Shown in pieces: positions 12,611 to 24,500 of a stretch of DNA of 64,000 bases. Source of the DNA: Siderastrea radians. Its lineage: Eukaryota > Cnidaria > Anthozoa > Scleractinia > Rhizangiidae. The stretch is from positions 1,550,501 through 1,614,500 of the forward strand of contig OZ024894.1 of NCBI GenBank assembly GCA_964017195.1, in the 5' to 3' direction. The first letter of the stretch is position 1; the number at the start of each line of letters is the position of its first letter. The translations under genes were made by a program, and so were the position numbers. The notes under the pieces are model-generated. The model made no database searches. It saw only the letters and a list, made by a program, of their open reading frames with translations, and was not told where the DNA came from.

Positions 12611-14172
12611 ACTGAAATTCAAAACTTGGGTGGGTTACAGGCTGTTCGTCGTTGTCATTTAATTTCGTTTATGTCGCTGTTTTACTGAAGTTATGTTCTC
12701 GTGACAATGTCAAGCCCATGTGAAAAAAGTCTTATTGTTTTAATTAATTAACGTTGCAAATTAATATAAAAAAAATTTCACTGTCTTGTGAGAGAGACAA
12801 TAGTGAACGGTTGTTTCCATGGCGTTTTTCCTTTCTCTTTTGTAAGAACTTTTTAATTATAGTGAGTTTCTCTGGCGACCGCCCTAACAAGCAACCATCT
12901 TAGAGTCTTACTTAGGCCACAATCTTAATGAAAAGTCGTCACTAAGATTCCGTCTAATTAAAAGGTCTAGTTTATTCAGGATCTCTTCTAAATCTCTCAT
13001 GTGCGACCATTCCCTTAGCTTAATCTCGTAAGTACAGAAGTTGTGTCGCTTGCCAGAGTTCCTAAAATAAAATTCAATTTTTTTAAAGTTCTAATTTCGG
13101 GCTCTCTTCTAAAACAGCGAAGGTGTTTGAAAACGAAAAACATTCGGATTATTGAATGTTTCGCCTGAGGCCAAAAACAGAGCAATCAAAGTTGTTGTAT
13201 ATGAAATACGTTACGTCAAATGCTACATCCATACACGGGCAGAAAAAATAAGACGAAAATAATCCTTCGTTCAAACTTCCTGTCCCCGACGTGTTTGTCT
13301 ATAAAAACGGTAGAACATCAATTTGAACTGGTAACACAGAGTTTGGCGGGCTTGCCCTATACTTCAGTGGAGATCTCTCTTCAAGACATCGAGACAGCAC
13401 TAGAGCGACAAGGTATAGCAGTTAAATCAATTCATCTTTGTTTAGTTGATTTTATATAGCTCCTTGTGGCAGTGCTCGGCACCTGTTTACAGGTTAAAAA
13501 CGTTAGTTTTTCCTTGTATAGCTCAGAAGTTAGAAGCAAAAGTTACAAGCAAATTGAACAGTATGGTAAACAACACCACAAGAAAGCTGTCCGTAGCTTT
13601 CATATGAATGATCTCACAATCAGTTTACAGACGCTGTGGCATAAACCATAGCTCGGAAAGTAAGCGCTCCCTAGCGCTCATTTCAAAGTCCATACTTAAG
13701 GATTTTACTGGGTGTCATAGATTCGCATCACCATTTCTTTTTTTGGCTGATTTTTTCGAATTATTCAGCGATCTCTTCGATTGCCGCAAAATTTTTTAAT
13801 GATTACTCGGATTTTACAGCACAATACAAAGCAATCAAGCCAGCACTTGGCTACTGTTCAAGACAGCTAGCGTCATGTGAACGTTTTTTTTTTAATTTGT
13901 AGAGTACTTGTACAAAGTTACCTTCGTTGATATTTTGCCGGGTTATAGCATATAAGATGCAGCTAAATATAAGCTAAAAAGCGTACAATCGTACACTGAC
14001 TGCATGCCTTCAAACACCTTTTATTCGAAGCTTCTAAACGTAGTATTTTATTGAATAAGAAAAAAAAATTCATTCGCTTTTTTTTTTGCTAGCCTTATTC
14101 TCAGAAGGTCCGAGTCGCTCGCGTTTTGCCTGTTTAGAAGATCCTCTTTTTCTTTCTACGGTATTTAGATAA

Positions 14173-15560
14173 AAGCTCTCGTAAGCGACCACCTGGAGAA
14201 TTCTGAAAAGTGGTCGCAACTAGAGCTGGTCGCTACACGAGTGGGCTCTCGTAAGCGACCCAGTGATGAAACATTAGAAAGTGGTCGGTTACGGGAGCTT
14301 TTGGCAGAAAGCTTTAGTGCCATACGTTGATGGTTACTAATAAGCATTATAGTAATAATATTAAAAAGTCTCCGGAAAAGTTTTTTTAATTGCCTATCAC
14401 AGAAGACGATCACGTATGTACAAGTCAAAGAAGATTAGCGCTTATATTGTTTAACTTTAAAATTGATCAAGGAGTGAAAGCTTTTATTAAATTGTTGACT
14501 GAGTGATCGCTTACGAGAACTTAAAAACAGTAAAAGACCAGTCGGGATTATGCAAAAGTGGTCGCGGTCGCTGACGGGGGCGGTTGCTTACGAGAGCTTT
14601 TTAAACTCGGTGATTAGAGCTAATGCATCAGTCATCCAGCTGCGCCCATCCCCCCCCCCCCGGGCAACTGCGGGGCATTTGCGTGCCTTGTCAGTCCCGG
14701 GGGTGGGGCATTAGCAAATTTGGCACGGCCCGGGGGTCGGGCATTTGCCTACCCCCGGGCTTTTGACATGCACATGTGGTTTCCGACTCGAAATGCAAAC
14801 ATGGAGGATTTTATCGCAAAGGACCAGCAGTTCGTCGCAGATTGGATCGTCTGCCAAGGACTGGACAAACTTGTGGAGTTTTTCTCGATTTTATGCATTT
14901 CTTCATTGCTCATCAAGGCACAACTATCACTTAATATAGCGAGATCGGGAACGATCAACGTGAATCGACGTACGCATTCTTTTTAAGGATTTAAATAAAA
15001 TTTAGTCGCGATGATTCTTAAATTCTAAACATGTGTATAGAGATCGTCGTTTTAGACTTTTGCATATTATTAAAATATTCACAACAGATGACGTTACAAC
15101 AGACTTTTATAATGTCAAGAGTTTTGTTTACTAGCGAACTGTTTAAAACAAAACATTAAAGTAACAATCAACTATCATGTAGTATTGTTGTCTGTGAAGT
15201 ATTAAAATATCATCAATTGGCATTTATACTAACTTTATTAACATTGGATAGTGCAGTTACAGGCCTACAGATGAAAAATCACACATAAAAATGCTGAAAG
15301 TGGTATTATTATGCAATGAATGAAAACTGCTGCAGTGTTGATTGGGGACGTACGATCCCGGGGGCGGGGCATTTGCCCTCTTCCTTCGTCCACACCGCGG
15401 GGCATTTGGCAGCTTAAGTATCCCCACCCCCGGGAATTTGCCATCCGAGAGAAAAAAATGCTAATGCGCGGAGGTAGCCCGGGGGGGCATGGGCGCAGCT
15501 GGAATTGACTGATGCATAACTCGTAACAAGAGCTGGTCGCTTACGAGAGTGGTCGCAATT
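14173..15560. mobile_element. Palindromic element with a nested element inside
   Basis: The outer unit is built from several copies of CTCTCGTAAGCGACC: forward at about 14,177 and 14,248, reverse near 14,505, 14,585 and 15,535. Inside it lies a second element, 14,623-15,517, with terminal inverted repeats starting ATGCATCAGTCA and continuing through CCAGCTGCGCCCAT. Its subterminal zones repeat GGGGCATTTGC with CCCGGG blocks. Neither shows a transposase. Confidence 0.65.
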
Positions 15561-17928
15561 ATATCTTCGACTGTATGTTCCTGGTTAAACGTCGCTTTGG
15601 TCCTAAAATCGAGCGTCCGCTTCCGATCTCCCGAAGAAAGACTGAACGAAACCAAGGACTAAGTAGTTTCGGTTAATGGGATATTTAAAAGTTTGAGTTT
15701 AATTTTCTGTCGGGTTCCAACCATCGAGTAGGTTCAGTTTTCAGTTTCAGTTTACTGATTTAGGCTTAATTTAGATATAGCTAATCCTAGCACTGGCGGT
15801 CTAGCGGTATATTCATGAATAAGTCATAATTTTTACAAGCAGAATGTACTGTTGACAAAAATACAAAATACTAAAGATGTATAGACAGACTTCTTCTTTA
15901 CATGTCTTCGTTACATGAATGTAATAAGAAGTGTGGCCTGCTCTTTAAAACTCGATACATGTTGTATATTCATAACGCAGGCTGGCAATTGATTCCATAC
16001 TGGAATAGTTCTAATAAAAACGAGTTTGTTCTGTGTGCGTTTATTCTAGCAGACACTTGCCGATAATTGAGTTGATGGTGGAGTCGTTCTAATCTATAAT
16101 ATGGTTCGAGTTCATCTGGGAAATCGATATTGACTAGTCTGTGTTGAATCTTATAGAGGAAAACAAGGTCAGGAGTAACTAGGAGTATTAGTAGTTGTCC
16201 CTCTATGGCTGTTAGACAAGCCCATCGACCTCGCTAGTATCCATTTATACACCTGCGATTGAAGAGAGAATCGTATGATGGTGTAAAGCCGAATCTTGTC
16301 TAAGGAGAAAACACAACGTTGCAGAGGGCAAGCTTAACTCGAGGTACGAACCCCTCGGAAACCGACTCAACGATGTACCTAAAGTCCGACTCGCTAACCG
16401 GCACTACACTGACCAGCGGTCATATGAAACTGGCAGTTCAAACAGGGTGAAGCCTGGAGCCGAGAAAGCTAATATTCGCTTTGGCACCTTCCAAGGTCGA
16501 CCATTTAATATCAGTATGTCAATACAGTTCAGCTTTACTCAAAACAACCTGATGTCAATGTTTTTACACCTCATTGGACAATTCTTTAAATTACAACTTC
16601 GCTATAAACCGCCAGCTGAATGAAACGCGCTGACCTAAAATTCACAATTCATCTTCCCAACGGAAAGTGCTCCAGACTGTAAAACGTTTGTTTCTATCAT
16701 TCCAAATTGACGGAGCACAAGGTGGAATTTCATATGCAGCGGAAAACACTTTTTACGCAGGGTAAAAAGTACGTTAAAACCTTGTCGTTCTTTTAATTCT
16801 AGTCAAGAAGTAAGCGTTACTCGGCTTTTGCAGAAGACTGTACTCAACACGACCTTGAAAGGGAATATTAAAATCATTTAAAAACGCCTCCCAAATCCTA
16901 GTTTTAACATTACTGTAGAACCTTAGTGCTGCCATAAATCATTGGTCAGCGTTCCTTGTATAACGTGGACTGTTGGTCCATGCACGAAACCATTATCAAC
17001 TTTTACAATCCATACCGTCTGACCAGCTAAATGCATGACAGAAAATAACTGCTTTGAACAATCGAAAACAATATGGGTATTGTCGCGTATTAATCAGCCT
17101 ATAATCTGAATCTCATTCTATTTGATGTTATATTAGTAATAAGAGATTTTGTAGCCTTACACTTACATGTAAGCTTCAGTGTATGCATGGTTGCCTGAAT
17201 GTAGCTCCGTTGTGTTATGAAAACTTTGTCGGTTTGACATCTTATTTTGATCTCTTTTACATTAAAGTTCACTCCACGGGAGAAAAAAACAAGGCCAATA
17301 AACTCTCGCCAGCTCAGCATGAATGCCGACCTTTCGATTAAAATAACAATTACTGTAATGCCGAAAATATTACATATATAATTTTTTTGAAGTCGAAATC
17401 ATCCTTCTTCGTTTCAGTCTTTTGTTGAAGTGCAGCTGAAAAACACCAAACGACATCTTCCGCCGGGATTTATGTGTTATTTTCTGGAAGTTACTAAGGG
17501 TACTACACTACGATTTGCGGTGAAGTACTGATAATTGCTTAGTATTAAATTTTACCAGGGTCCATTCGGCAAAAGAAAACTATTGCGTCGTATAACACAA
17601 CACAAACTGTCACAATGAGGTATATTAAAATGCAGGTGCACCGTCAAGAAATTTAAAAATATATATCGAACTGTATGTCAGGGTTAAATAACAGTGTCCT
17701 CTGTGCAAACTCATATTGACTCAAAATATATAAGACGGAAATGAACGGAAGTGGAACAAAATCAAGTCTTGAGCACTTGAAATCCGAAGAGACAAAATGA
17801 GTATCTTAGTGTCTGGTGTTTAAACAAGGTAACAAATGTATTTTCTTTGTTCCATTTTTATAGTTATAGAATTATTCGCCGCTTGTGAATTATAGCGACG
17901 TTTGCTATATATCGGCTCAAAATGAACT

Positions 17929-18208
17929 GAGCTTACACTTACAAGAATTAACAGAGAATTTAAATCGGTTCGATAGCAAAATTTCTCTTTTATTTTCACA
18001 TTACAATGCTTACCTCTTCATAGGTTTAAATGTTATATTGTTTAAATAAGACATCTGCAGACAGATTTTTTGAGCTTGCACTTACAAGAATTAACAGAGA
18101 ATTTAAATCAGTTCGATAGCAAATTTTTCTTTTATTTTCGCACAACAATGATTTCCTCTACACAGGTTTAAATGTTATACTGTTTATTTAAGACATCTGC
18201 AGATAGTA
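17929..18208. repeat. Tandem duplication, unit about 143 bp
   Basis: Copy 1 begins at 17,929 and copy 2 at 18,072. Both start GAGCTT(A/G)CACTTACAAG and end near GACATCTGCAGA. They differ at scattered positions, so the duplication is not very recent. No coding capacity. Confidence 0.8.
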
Positions 18209-18918
18209 CTATTCACGGTTACAAGTTCACCGCTAAGAGGAGAGGATTATCGGTATTAAAATTCGTGAAAATCAATTAATTTTACTCTGACTAATTCTTA
18301 CTCGCTTCTGGGTTTCAAGTTATCATCACAATTGCAAAAATAAGCTTTGAACTATCTGGAAGAAAATAAAACTGAAGCAAACATGTAACAGTTTGAAACG
18401 ATAACTCAAAGAAAAGCTAAATTTAAGATAATGCTTAGATGAGTCTTACTGTCTTATTTGCATACATAGCACCATATGATATTCGTCATCCATAAACATT
18501 TAGCTACAAAGCAATTCAACAAGATGCTTTTTAATGATATCGCCAGTTTTAAATGCCGGCATCTCTCCCGACGTACATGGGGAAAAGTTTTATTTCACAC
18601 AAGAGAAGATCTTGCGTTATCAGGTAATTGCACCAAAATCGACTCCTATGGAATCAATATTTAAACCACGATTGTCGACATACAGTTAATTAATCCAGGA
18701 AAAACCAAAGGTTTTTACTAATTCCTACAGTGAGAATGTGTTTCAATACATATAAGACGTCAAAGCGTGAAGGAGATGGAGTCGTGCATGGAGCAAACTA
18801 AACTTGTCGGGCCTCTTCCTCGTGTATCCGTTTTGAAGCGCTCTTATTTGAAAGCGATTTTTTAGCACTCGTTCTCAATGCAAAGAAGTGTTCGGTCCAC
18901 GCATACCCGATTTTACTG

Positions 18919-19215
18919 CCACGCGTCAATTACTATTGAAAATGATCGAAAACGCCACTACTATGTAGTTCCTTGTCCAATTTTGTAACGTAACGTCATC
19001 TGTTTAGAAATGCTCTGTGTCTGGTAACCTTTCTTTGTCTTGGTTTGTTTGTTTTGTTTTGTTTGTCATCCACACTAAAATGACTGATGTATATAATTCT
19101 CTGTTTTCGAAAATATCCACTTTGGACGGCGTTTGAAGATTTTGAAAATCTCCTGGTTTTCATTCGGATCGTGTGATGTGACCAAGAAGCCCAAACGTAT
19201 AAAAAAAACTGTTTT
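18919..19215 (+). repeat. Dispersed repeat, copy 2
   Basis: Second copy of the repeat at 12,321-12,610, same orientation. It has a GTTTTGTTTTGTTTG simple-sequence expansion near 19,040-19,070 that copy 1 lacks. Confidence 0.7.
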
Positions 19216-19262
19216 CAAAAAACTGTCGTAAACGGATACTGCATACACGGCCTTGAGTTACT

Positions 19263-19512
19263 GGGCCTGGCTAAACTAGGACATATTGTTGCGGAAACAT
19301 TGTTTCCAGACATGTTTCCTTAGGTGGCTAAACTGGGAAACATACGATTCGGAAGCAGAATTTGTGTCTGTGAAACAAAAATGTTTTGACTTGATTCAGA
19401 AACATTTCCTTACTTCAAGACGCAAAAAATACTTCCCCGACGTATGTTTCCCGCGCGGCTAAACGTCTGCAGCAATGTTTCCGCAACAATGTTTCCTTGT
19501 TTAGCCAGGCCC
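19263..19512. mobile_element. MITE with GGGCCTGGCTAAAC termini
   Basis: A 250-bp element with terminal inverted repeats of at least 14 bp. The interior is rich in GAAACAT/ATGTTTC words in both orientations. TTA occurs next to both ends (two bases off on the left), which hints at a Harbinger-type target, but this is weak. Confidence 0.65.
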
Positions 19513-20488
19513 TTAATTTCACCTTAAAATGAAATTCCAAAGCGTGAACATTCAATTAAAAGCAACTAACCGGTACTTGTTTTAGTTTTATTTCATTTTA
19601 TTTTATTGTAATTTATTTCATTTTTTGGCAATCCTTGTTAAGCAAAATGACTAAGTCGCGTGACAGAAAAGGCAAAAGTTTATATTTATCCAGCATTGTT
19701 AAAACTAATACCTGCTAAGGGGAGCTATTAAATTCAACTTAATTCCAAAGTTTGCCTCTCTTTAAAGGCCAAAACAAAATGATTCCTGGTGTGAAACTCC
19801 AAGGTCATATTTTTATTTTGATTTGAACGAACTGATATCGCCACTTTGACTCGAGGGGGGACACAAAAAAGAGAGAGTGGGAAACACATATACAAAGGCT
19901 GTGTTGACATAAAAATCTTTATTTAATAAATTAAATGAGCTTTAGCTTGTATGAATACGATTTATAGTCAAATCTGGGATTAACTTTTTTTATACTAGCA
20001 CGAAAAGGGCTTTACTCTGCGATGAAATGATCACAAGAACCCATGCACTGCCCATTTTTGCTCTGAAACGGGTTCAGAAGGAAGAGTCGTATCACATTTA
20101 CATACATTGTAAAACCTGATAAATTTTTGTTCCGGGATGAACTTGTACTTAGTATAATTCGTCTTAGTATGAGATCTTATAACGGTATCAGACAAAAATA
20201 AAGCACTGAATAGAGGCATGTACAGGAGAGATCGAGAGGAAGATTTAGCACTGGTATCTATGATGAACCCTGCTAACTCAGTTGTAAGAAGTATTCCACT
20301 GAGTGAATTATTGTGATAACAGAGGATCACAAATCTTCGTTCTTTCTTCTCAACGCCGGGAAGCAATTCCGCGTTGTTATGATTTCAACAAACTTATTCA
20401 GTTATGTACATGAAAGTACGATTAACAGCGATGGTCTATCCGCATATCATATAATACGATATTTCACAATATTTCATTTCCCATCTGG

Positions 20489-20610
20489 CTCCATAACTCA
20501 ACTGATAGAGCACTGCACCGAAATTCGCAAGGTCAAGGGTATGAATCCCATTCAAACCTAAAAAACAGGCTTCCTTTACGCGACTGCTTAGGTCGTGAAC
20601 ATAGCTGCTA
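20489..20610 (+). mobile_element. Decayed tRNA-derived SINE
   Basis: The stretch has a worn tRNA-like head (A box near ATAACTCAACTGATAGAG, B box near GGTATGAATCCC). It is followed by the same kind of CAGGCTT tail as the SINEs near 39.4 kb. Many substitutions destroy tRNA folding, so it is an old copy. Confidence 0.6.
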
Positions 20611-21563
20611 TGGTCTAGCATCTAATAAAGTGCATGAGATCAAGTTGGAATTATAACTGAAACCTTTATAAGTTAACTTGTTTCACACAGTTAATTTTGA
20701 CTTGAAATCAAAGCCATGACTTTTCGTGACTTTTTTAGACCTATTTATTGACTATAAATTCACAGATCATGTATGTTATTCTTAGAACAACAGTTCCTAT
20801 TGTCATTCAATGTAATCAGTTTATTAATATTTTATCACCTTTCCTCTGAATATAAATAAAATTGATTTGTTTGAAAAACCGAATTTGCCAATCATAGACA
20901 CCAGTTAATAATGTCAATTAAGTGAATTGCCGGAAAAACAATTTTATTTTTGGAACGAATGTTAATGAAAGTTAGCTCTTTAACTTTTCAACTTTTTTCT
21001 CGGACTTAATAATGACCTGGTTTCCTGTGGATAAAAGGAGCAAATTTTAATTTTTACTCAGGAAATTCCCACTTTAAACATAGCATTCCATTTTTTAATT
21101 TGACCGGTATTTATCAGCAACATAATTTAAGGTATTAGGCTAATAGTATGTTAATCTACGTATATAAAAAGCTTCCTACCCTAAAACCTGTTGTTTTCAT
21201 CTTAGGAGATGCTATGAACACAGACTTTCAATTGTCATGAATCCCAATTTGAACATCCTAATATTGCTCAATTTCGACTTTTCGTGGAAAAGTGTCGAAC
21301 GGTGATAAGTTAGTTCCACCAGTTTAAAGTTCCCTCCTAAACGAAGGGATTTGAAGACAAACATTGAAGTCCAGTGCTAGGTAAATTTACAAGATTCCCA
21401 GCATTAACAGTATTTTACTTCTTGATACGTATTCGCTTTCAAGCTGGAAATGCGCTGATCTCTGATGGGGATAAGAAACAATACTGGCATCTGCACTATA
21501 ATTTTAGGGAAAAAATTCTCTAACTTTGTTCCACTGCATTTTTTTAGCTTGACCGATTTTAAC

Positions 21564-24500
21564 ATGAGCTTGTGGATGGTAGCATTCTTAGCAGTTGTGA
21601 ACGCAGTGAATAATTCCTTTACGAAAGAAATGCCTAGCACAGGAAATTCATCGACCATTTGGTAAGTAGACGTACAATAACATGTCTTAGAAACTGCAGT
21701 CTACAATGTTGGATAAGCTGTCGAATTACTGTGCTGTAAATATATTTTCACTTAAAATTGCAAAGTGGTTCAGGACTAAACTTGAAACAAAACTCATGAT
21801 GCTAACTTGACCGCTATAGACATATTAAGATTAGTACGTTAAAGCACAATCTGAAATTCGAATCAGTTGAGAAGTTTACAAACACTGTCTAAAACCACAG
21901 TTTTCATGTCGATGTTTCAATATTACTGTAAATGAAAATCACAATAGGACCGAACTCGGACAGATAATATCTATGGTGACACTGAACAAAAGGTTTCTGA
22001 TCTATCTTTCTCGTTCAGCTTGTCACTCGACGTGTAAAACAACAAACATAGTGTAAAACCGACCACTTTAATTTTAACTCTTTTACCGTTTTCCGTCTGG
22101 ACTGACCGCCATTTATATTCTTTGGCTGTCTCTCATATTACGTAGAAGTTGAATAGAAGACAAATCGTCTTTTTTTTTCTCTCCTTAATGGAAGACACAT
22201 TTTGATTAATGAGAAAAAATCATGGGATAGCCAGTTTTGATAAAGTGAAACTTCGTTTTAGTTTAAGTTAAATTTTTTTTTTTATTTACTCATTTGTCTG
22301 TTTTTTTAAGTCCAGACATAAACCATTAAAAACATAGCGCTTCATACAGGGGAAAAAAAGGATATCTCAATGCATGCATCGGTCAAACAAACGGACGGTT
22401 TTTTCGGGAATAGGTGAATCCTTTGAAATATTGATGATGTTTTATAATGACAAGACGATGAGATAACCATTTTCAAATTATTCTCTTTCATTTTAATGAC
22501 TTAGAGACGTACGGAGAGAATAACGGAAGAATCCTAGTGCTATTAGGCAAAATAATTCCATAGAAGCCACGGGATATAGAATACGCGGTTCTATAGATTT
22601 CATAAAGTGAAAAAGAAACCGGTGTTTCTCACAGTTTGAGAACTTCATCAACAAATACGCATCTTTTATGATGCTTCCAAGTAATGTAGATAATGGACTA
22701 GATTTTCGACATCTCTTAATTAATGAATGAGACGACAGAGAGACAAAACTGGCAATTTGGAGTATTTTATACCCAAGATAAGAGACAGCATCTTGCTTAT
22801 GAGACAAGGACTTAAGCTTGACGTCGATTCATTCATAGGCAGTGTGCTGATATAAGATTAACATCATGGTCATCAGTTCATCGTATAATGTCTCCTTTGC
22901 GTTGCAGAGATGATTCTTGCGTATCCCTCATACTACATTACATGTAATAAATAATATACTACTTTTTTCCTGAAAACTGTCGAAGGAGCAGCATTTTTTT
23001 CTCAAATTGGCCCGGATTATTGCTACCGGCAAATACCTTTTTACCGTACACAAAACTTTCCTAAGGGCCATTTCATATTTGATGGCCAATACTACGACCA
23101 GATTGATGGTGTAGCAATGGGCTCCCCTTTAGGTACTGTTTTAGCCAACATCTTTATGTGCCATTTTGAGGAGAAATGGGTACTCAACAACAACACTCGC
23201 CCTTCTACTTGGTTTCGATATGTTGACGATATACTTCCACCTTGTTCGACAACATCAACGCAGCAAATCAGTTTCTGCACTACCTCAATAGTTGTTATGC
23301 GAATATCAAATTCACCGTTGAATTTGAGGAGAACAACACAATCTCTTTCTTAGACATAGTCATCAAACGCAACAACCATGTTTTTTCCAAGTCAATTTAC
23401 CGAAAGAAGACCTTTACTGGCCTTTACACTAAATGGGATTCTTTCACACCTCGTAAGCACAAGATAAACCTTATCCGCACGCTCACTTTTCGCTGTTTCC
23501 GCATTTGTTCGTCACCCTCTCTTTTGAGTTCTTCTTTGGATGAACTGAGAAAACTGTTATTACAAAACGAGTATCCGAGCGGTGTGTTGAATTACAACAT
23601 TAATGATGTTCTGAACAGGCAACAAAATAGACCCAAACAGCCAATCACCACTGTCCCCAAGAAGGAAGTCCTCTTAATTCTACCTTATTTAGGGTTACAA
23701 AGCAGAATCCTCACCAAACAAGTGAAGGCTTGCATCAATAAATTCTACGGCTGCTTTGACCTTCGAGTTGTTTTCCAAAGCACACATCGTGTTAAGTCTC
23801 TTTTTCCCTACAAAGACAGACTCCCCCGTGCTCAAATGTCCAGGGTTGTTTATAAGGCTAGCTGTTGGGACTGTCAGGAGTTCTACATAGGTAAAACTAA
23901 ACGAAGATTGCATGACAGGAAAACGGAGCACTTCAAATCCATTACGAGTAGCAATCACTCATTTGCTATTGCCACCATGTCACGTCAACTGGTCATAACA
24001 TGAAATGGGACCATTTCGAAATTTTGGCAAGAGGACGGTCGGACACCCATTGCAAGATAAAGGAGACTCTGTTGTTTAGGGATTTACAACCTTCCCTAAA
24101 TGAAAATGTCAGCAGTGAAAAACTTTACCTTTTTTAGTTTGCATGTTTTTCCTTTCATATGCAAATTTTTCTACTATTTGTTATATTTCGTTTCTATAAT
24201 TAGTTACTTATTATACACTCAAATTTCTGTTGTTGTTCAACAGTTTACTACTTCTGAAGATGTAAGTTGGAACATACGAAACGTCAAGATAAAGCCTTTT
24301 TCTTTCTAGAAACGCGTTTATATTTCCTTGTGTTTATCACCGCGGTTTGCTTTTTGGTTTTTGCTAAATCACCAATGAGATCAATTTCTCATCCATTCAC
24401 GCTCCAAATGACTGGCAAAGTGATGTCTACAAACAAATCCACGCAAAGTGTACTGTTGTGTAATCCGCGATATTTTGTGTGCCTTTGACTGAATAAGAAA

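Larger units (their letters stand above)
10643..21563. other. Repeat-rich intergenic region
   Basis: Eleven kilobases between the BRCA2-like start and the first channel gene. No coding exon was recognised on either strand. It contains the MITEs at 11,807-12,052, 14,173-15,560 and 19,263-19,512, a dispersed repeat pair (12,321-12,610 and 18,919-19,215), a tandem duplication (17,929-18,208) and a decayed SINE (20,489-20,600). The 5' part may include the BRCA2-like promoter, and the 3' part the channel promoter. Confidence 0.5.

Noticed and set aside
14623..15517. A CRISPR-like or regulatory array of GGGGCATTTGC repeats.
   Set aside because: Spacing is irregular, orientation is mixed and the copies sit inside the inverted ends of a transposon in a eukaryotic genome.
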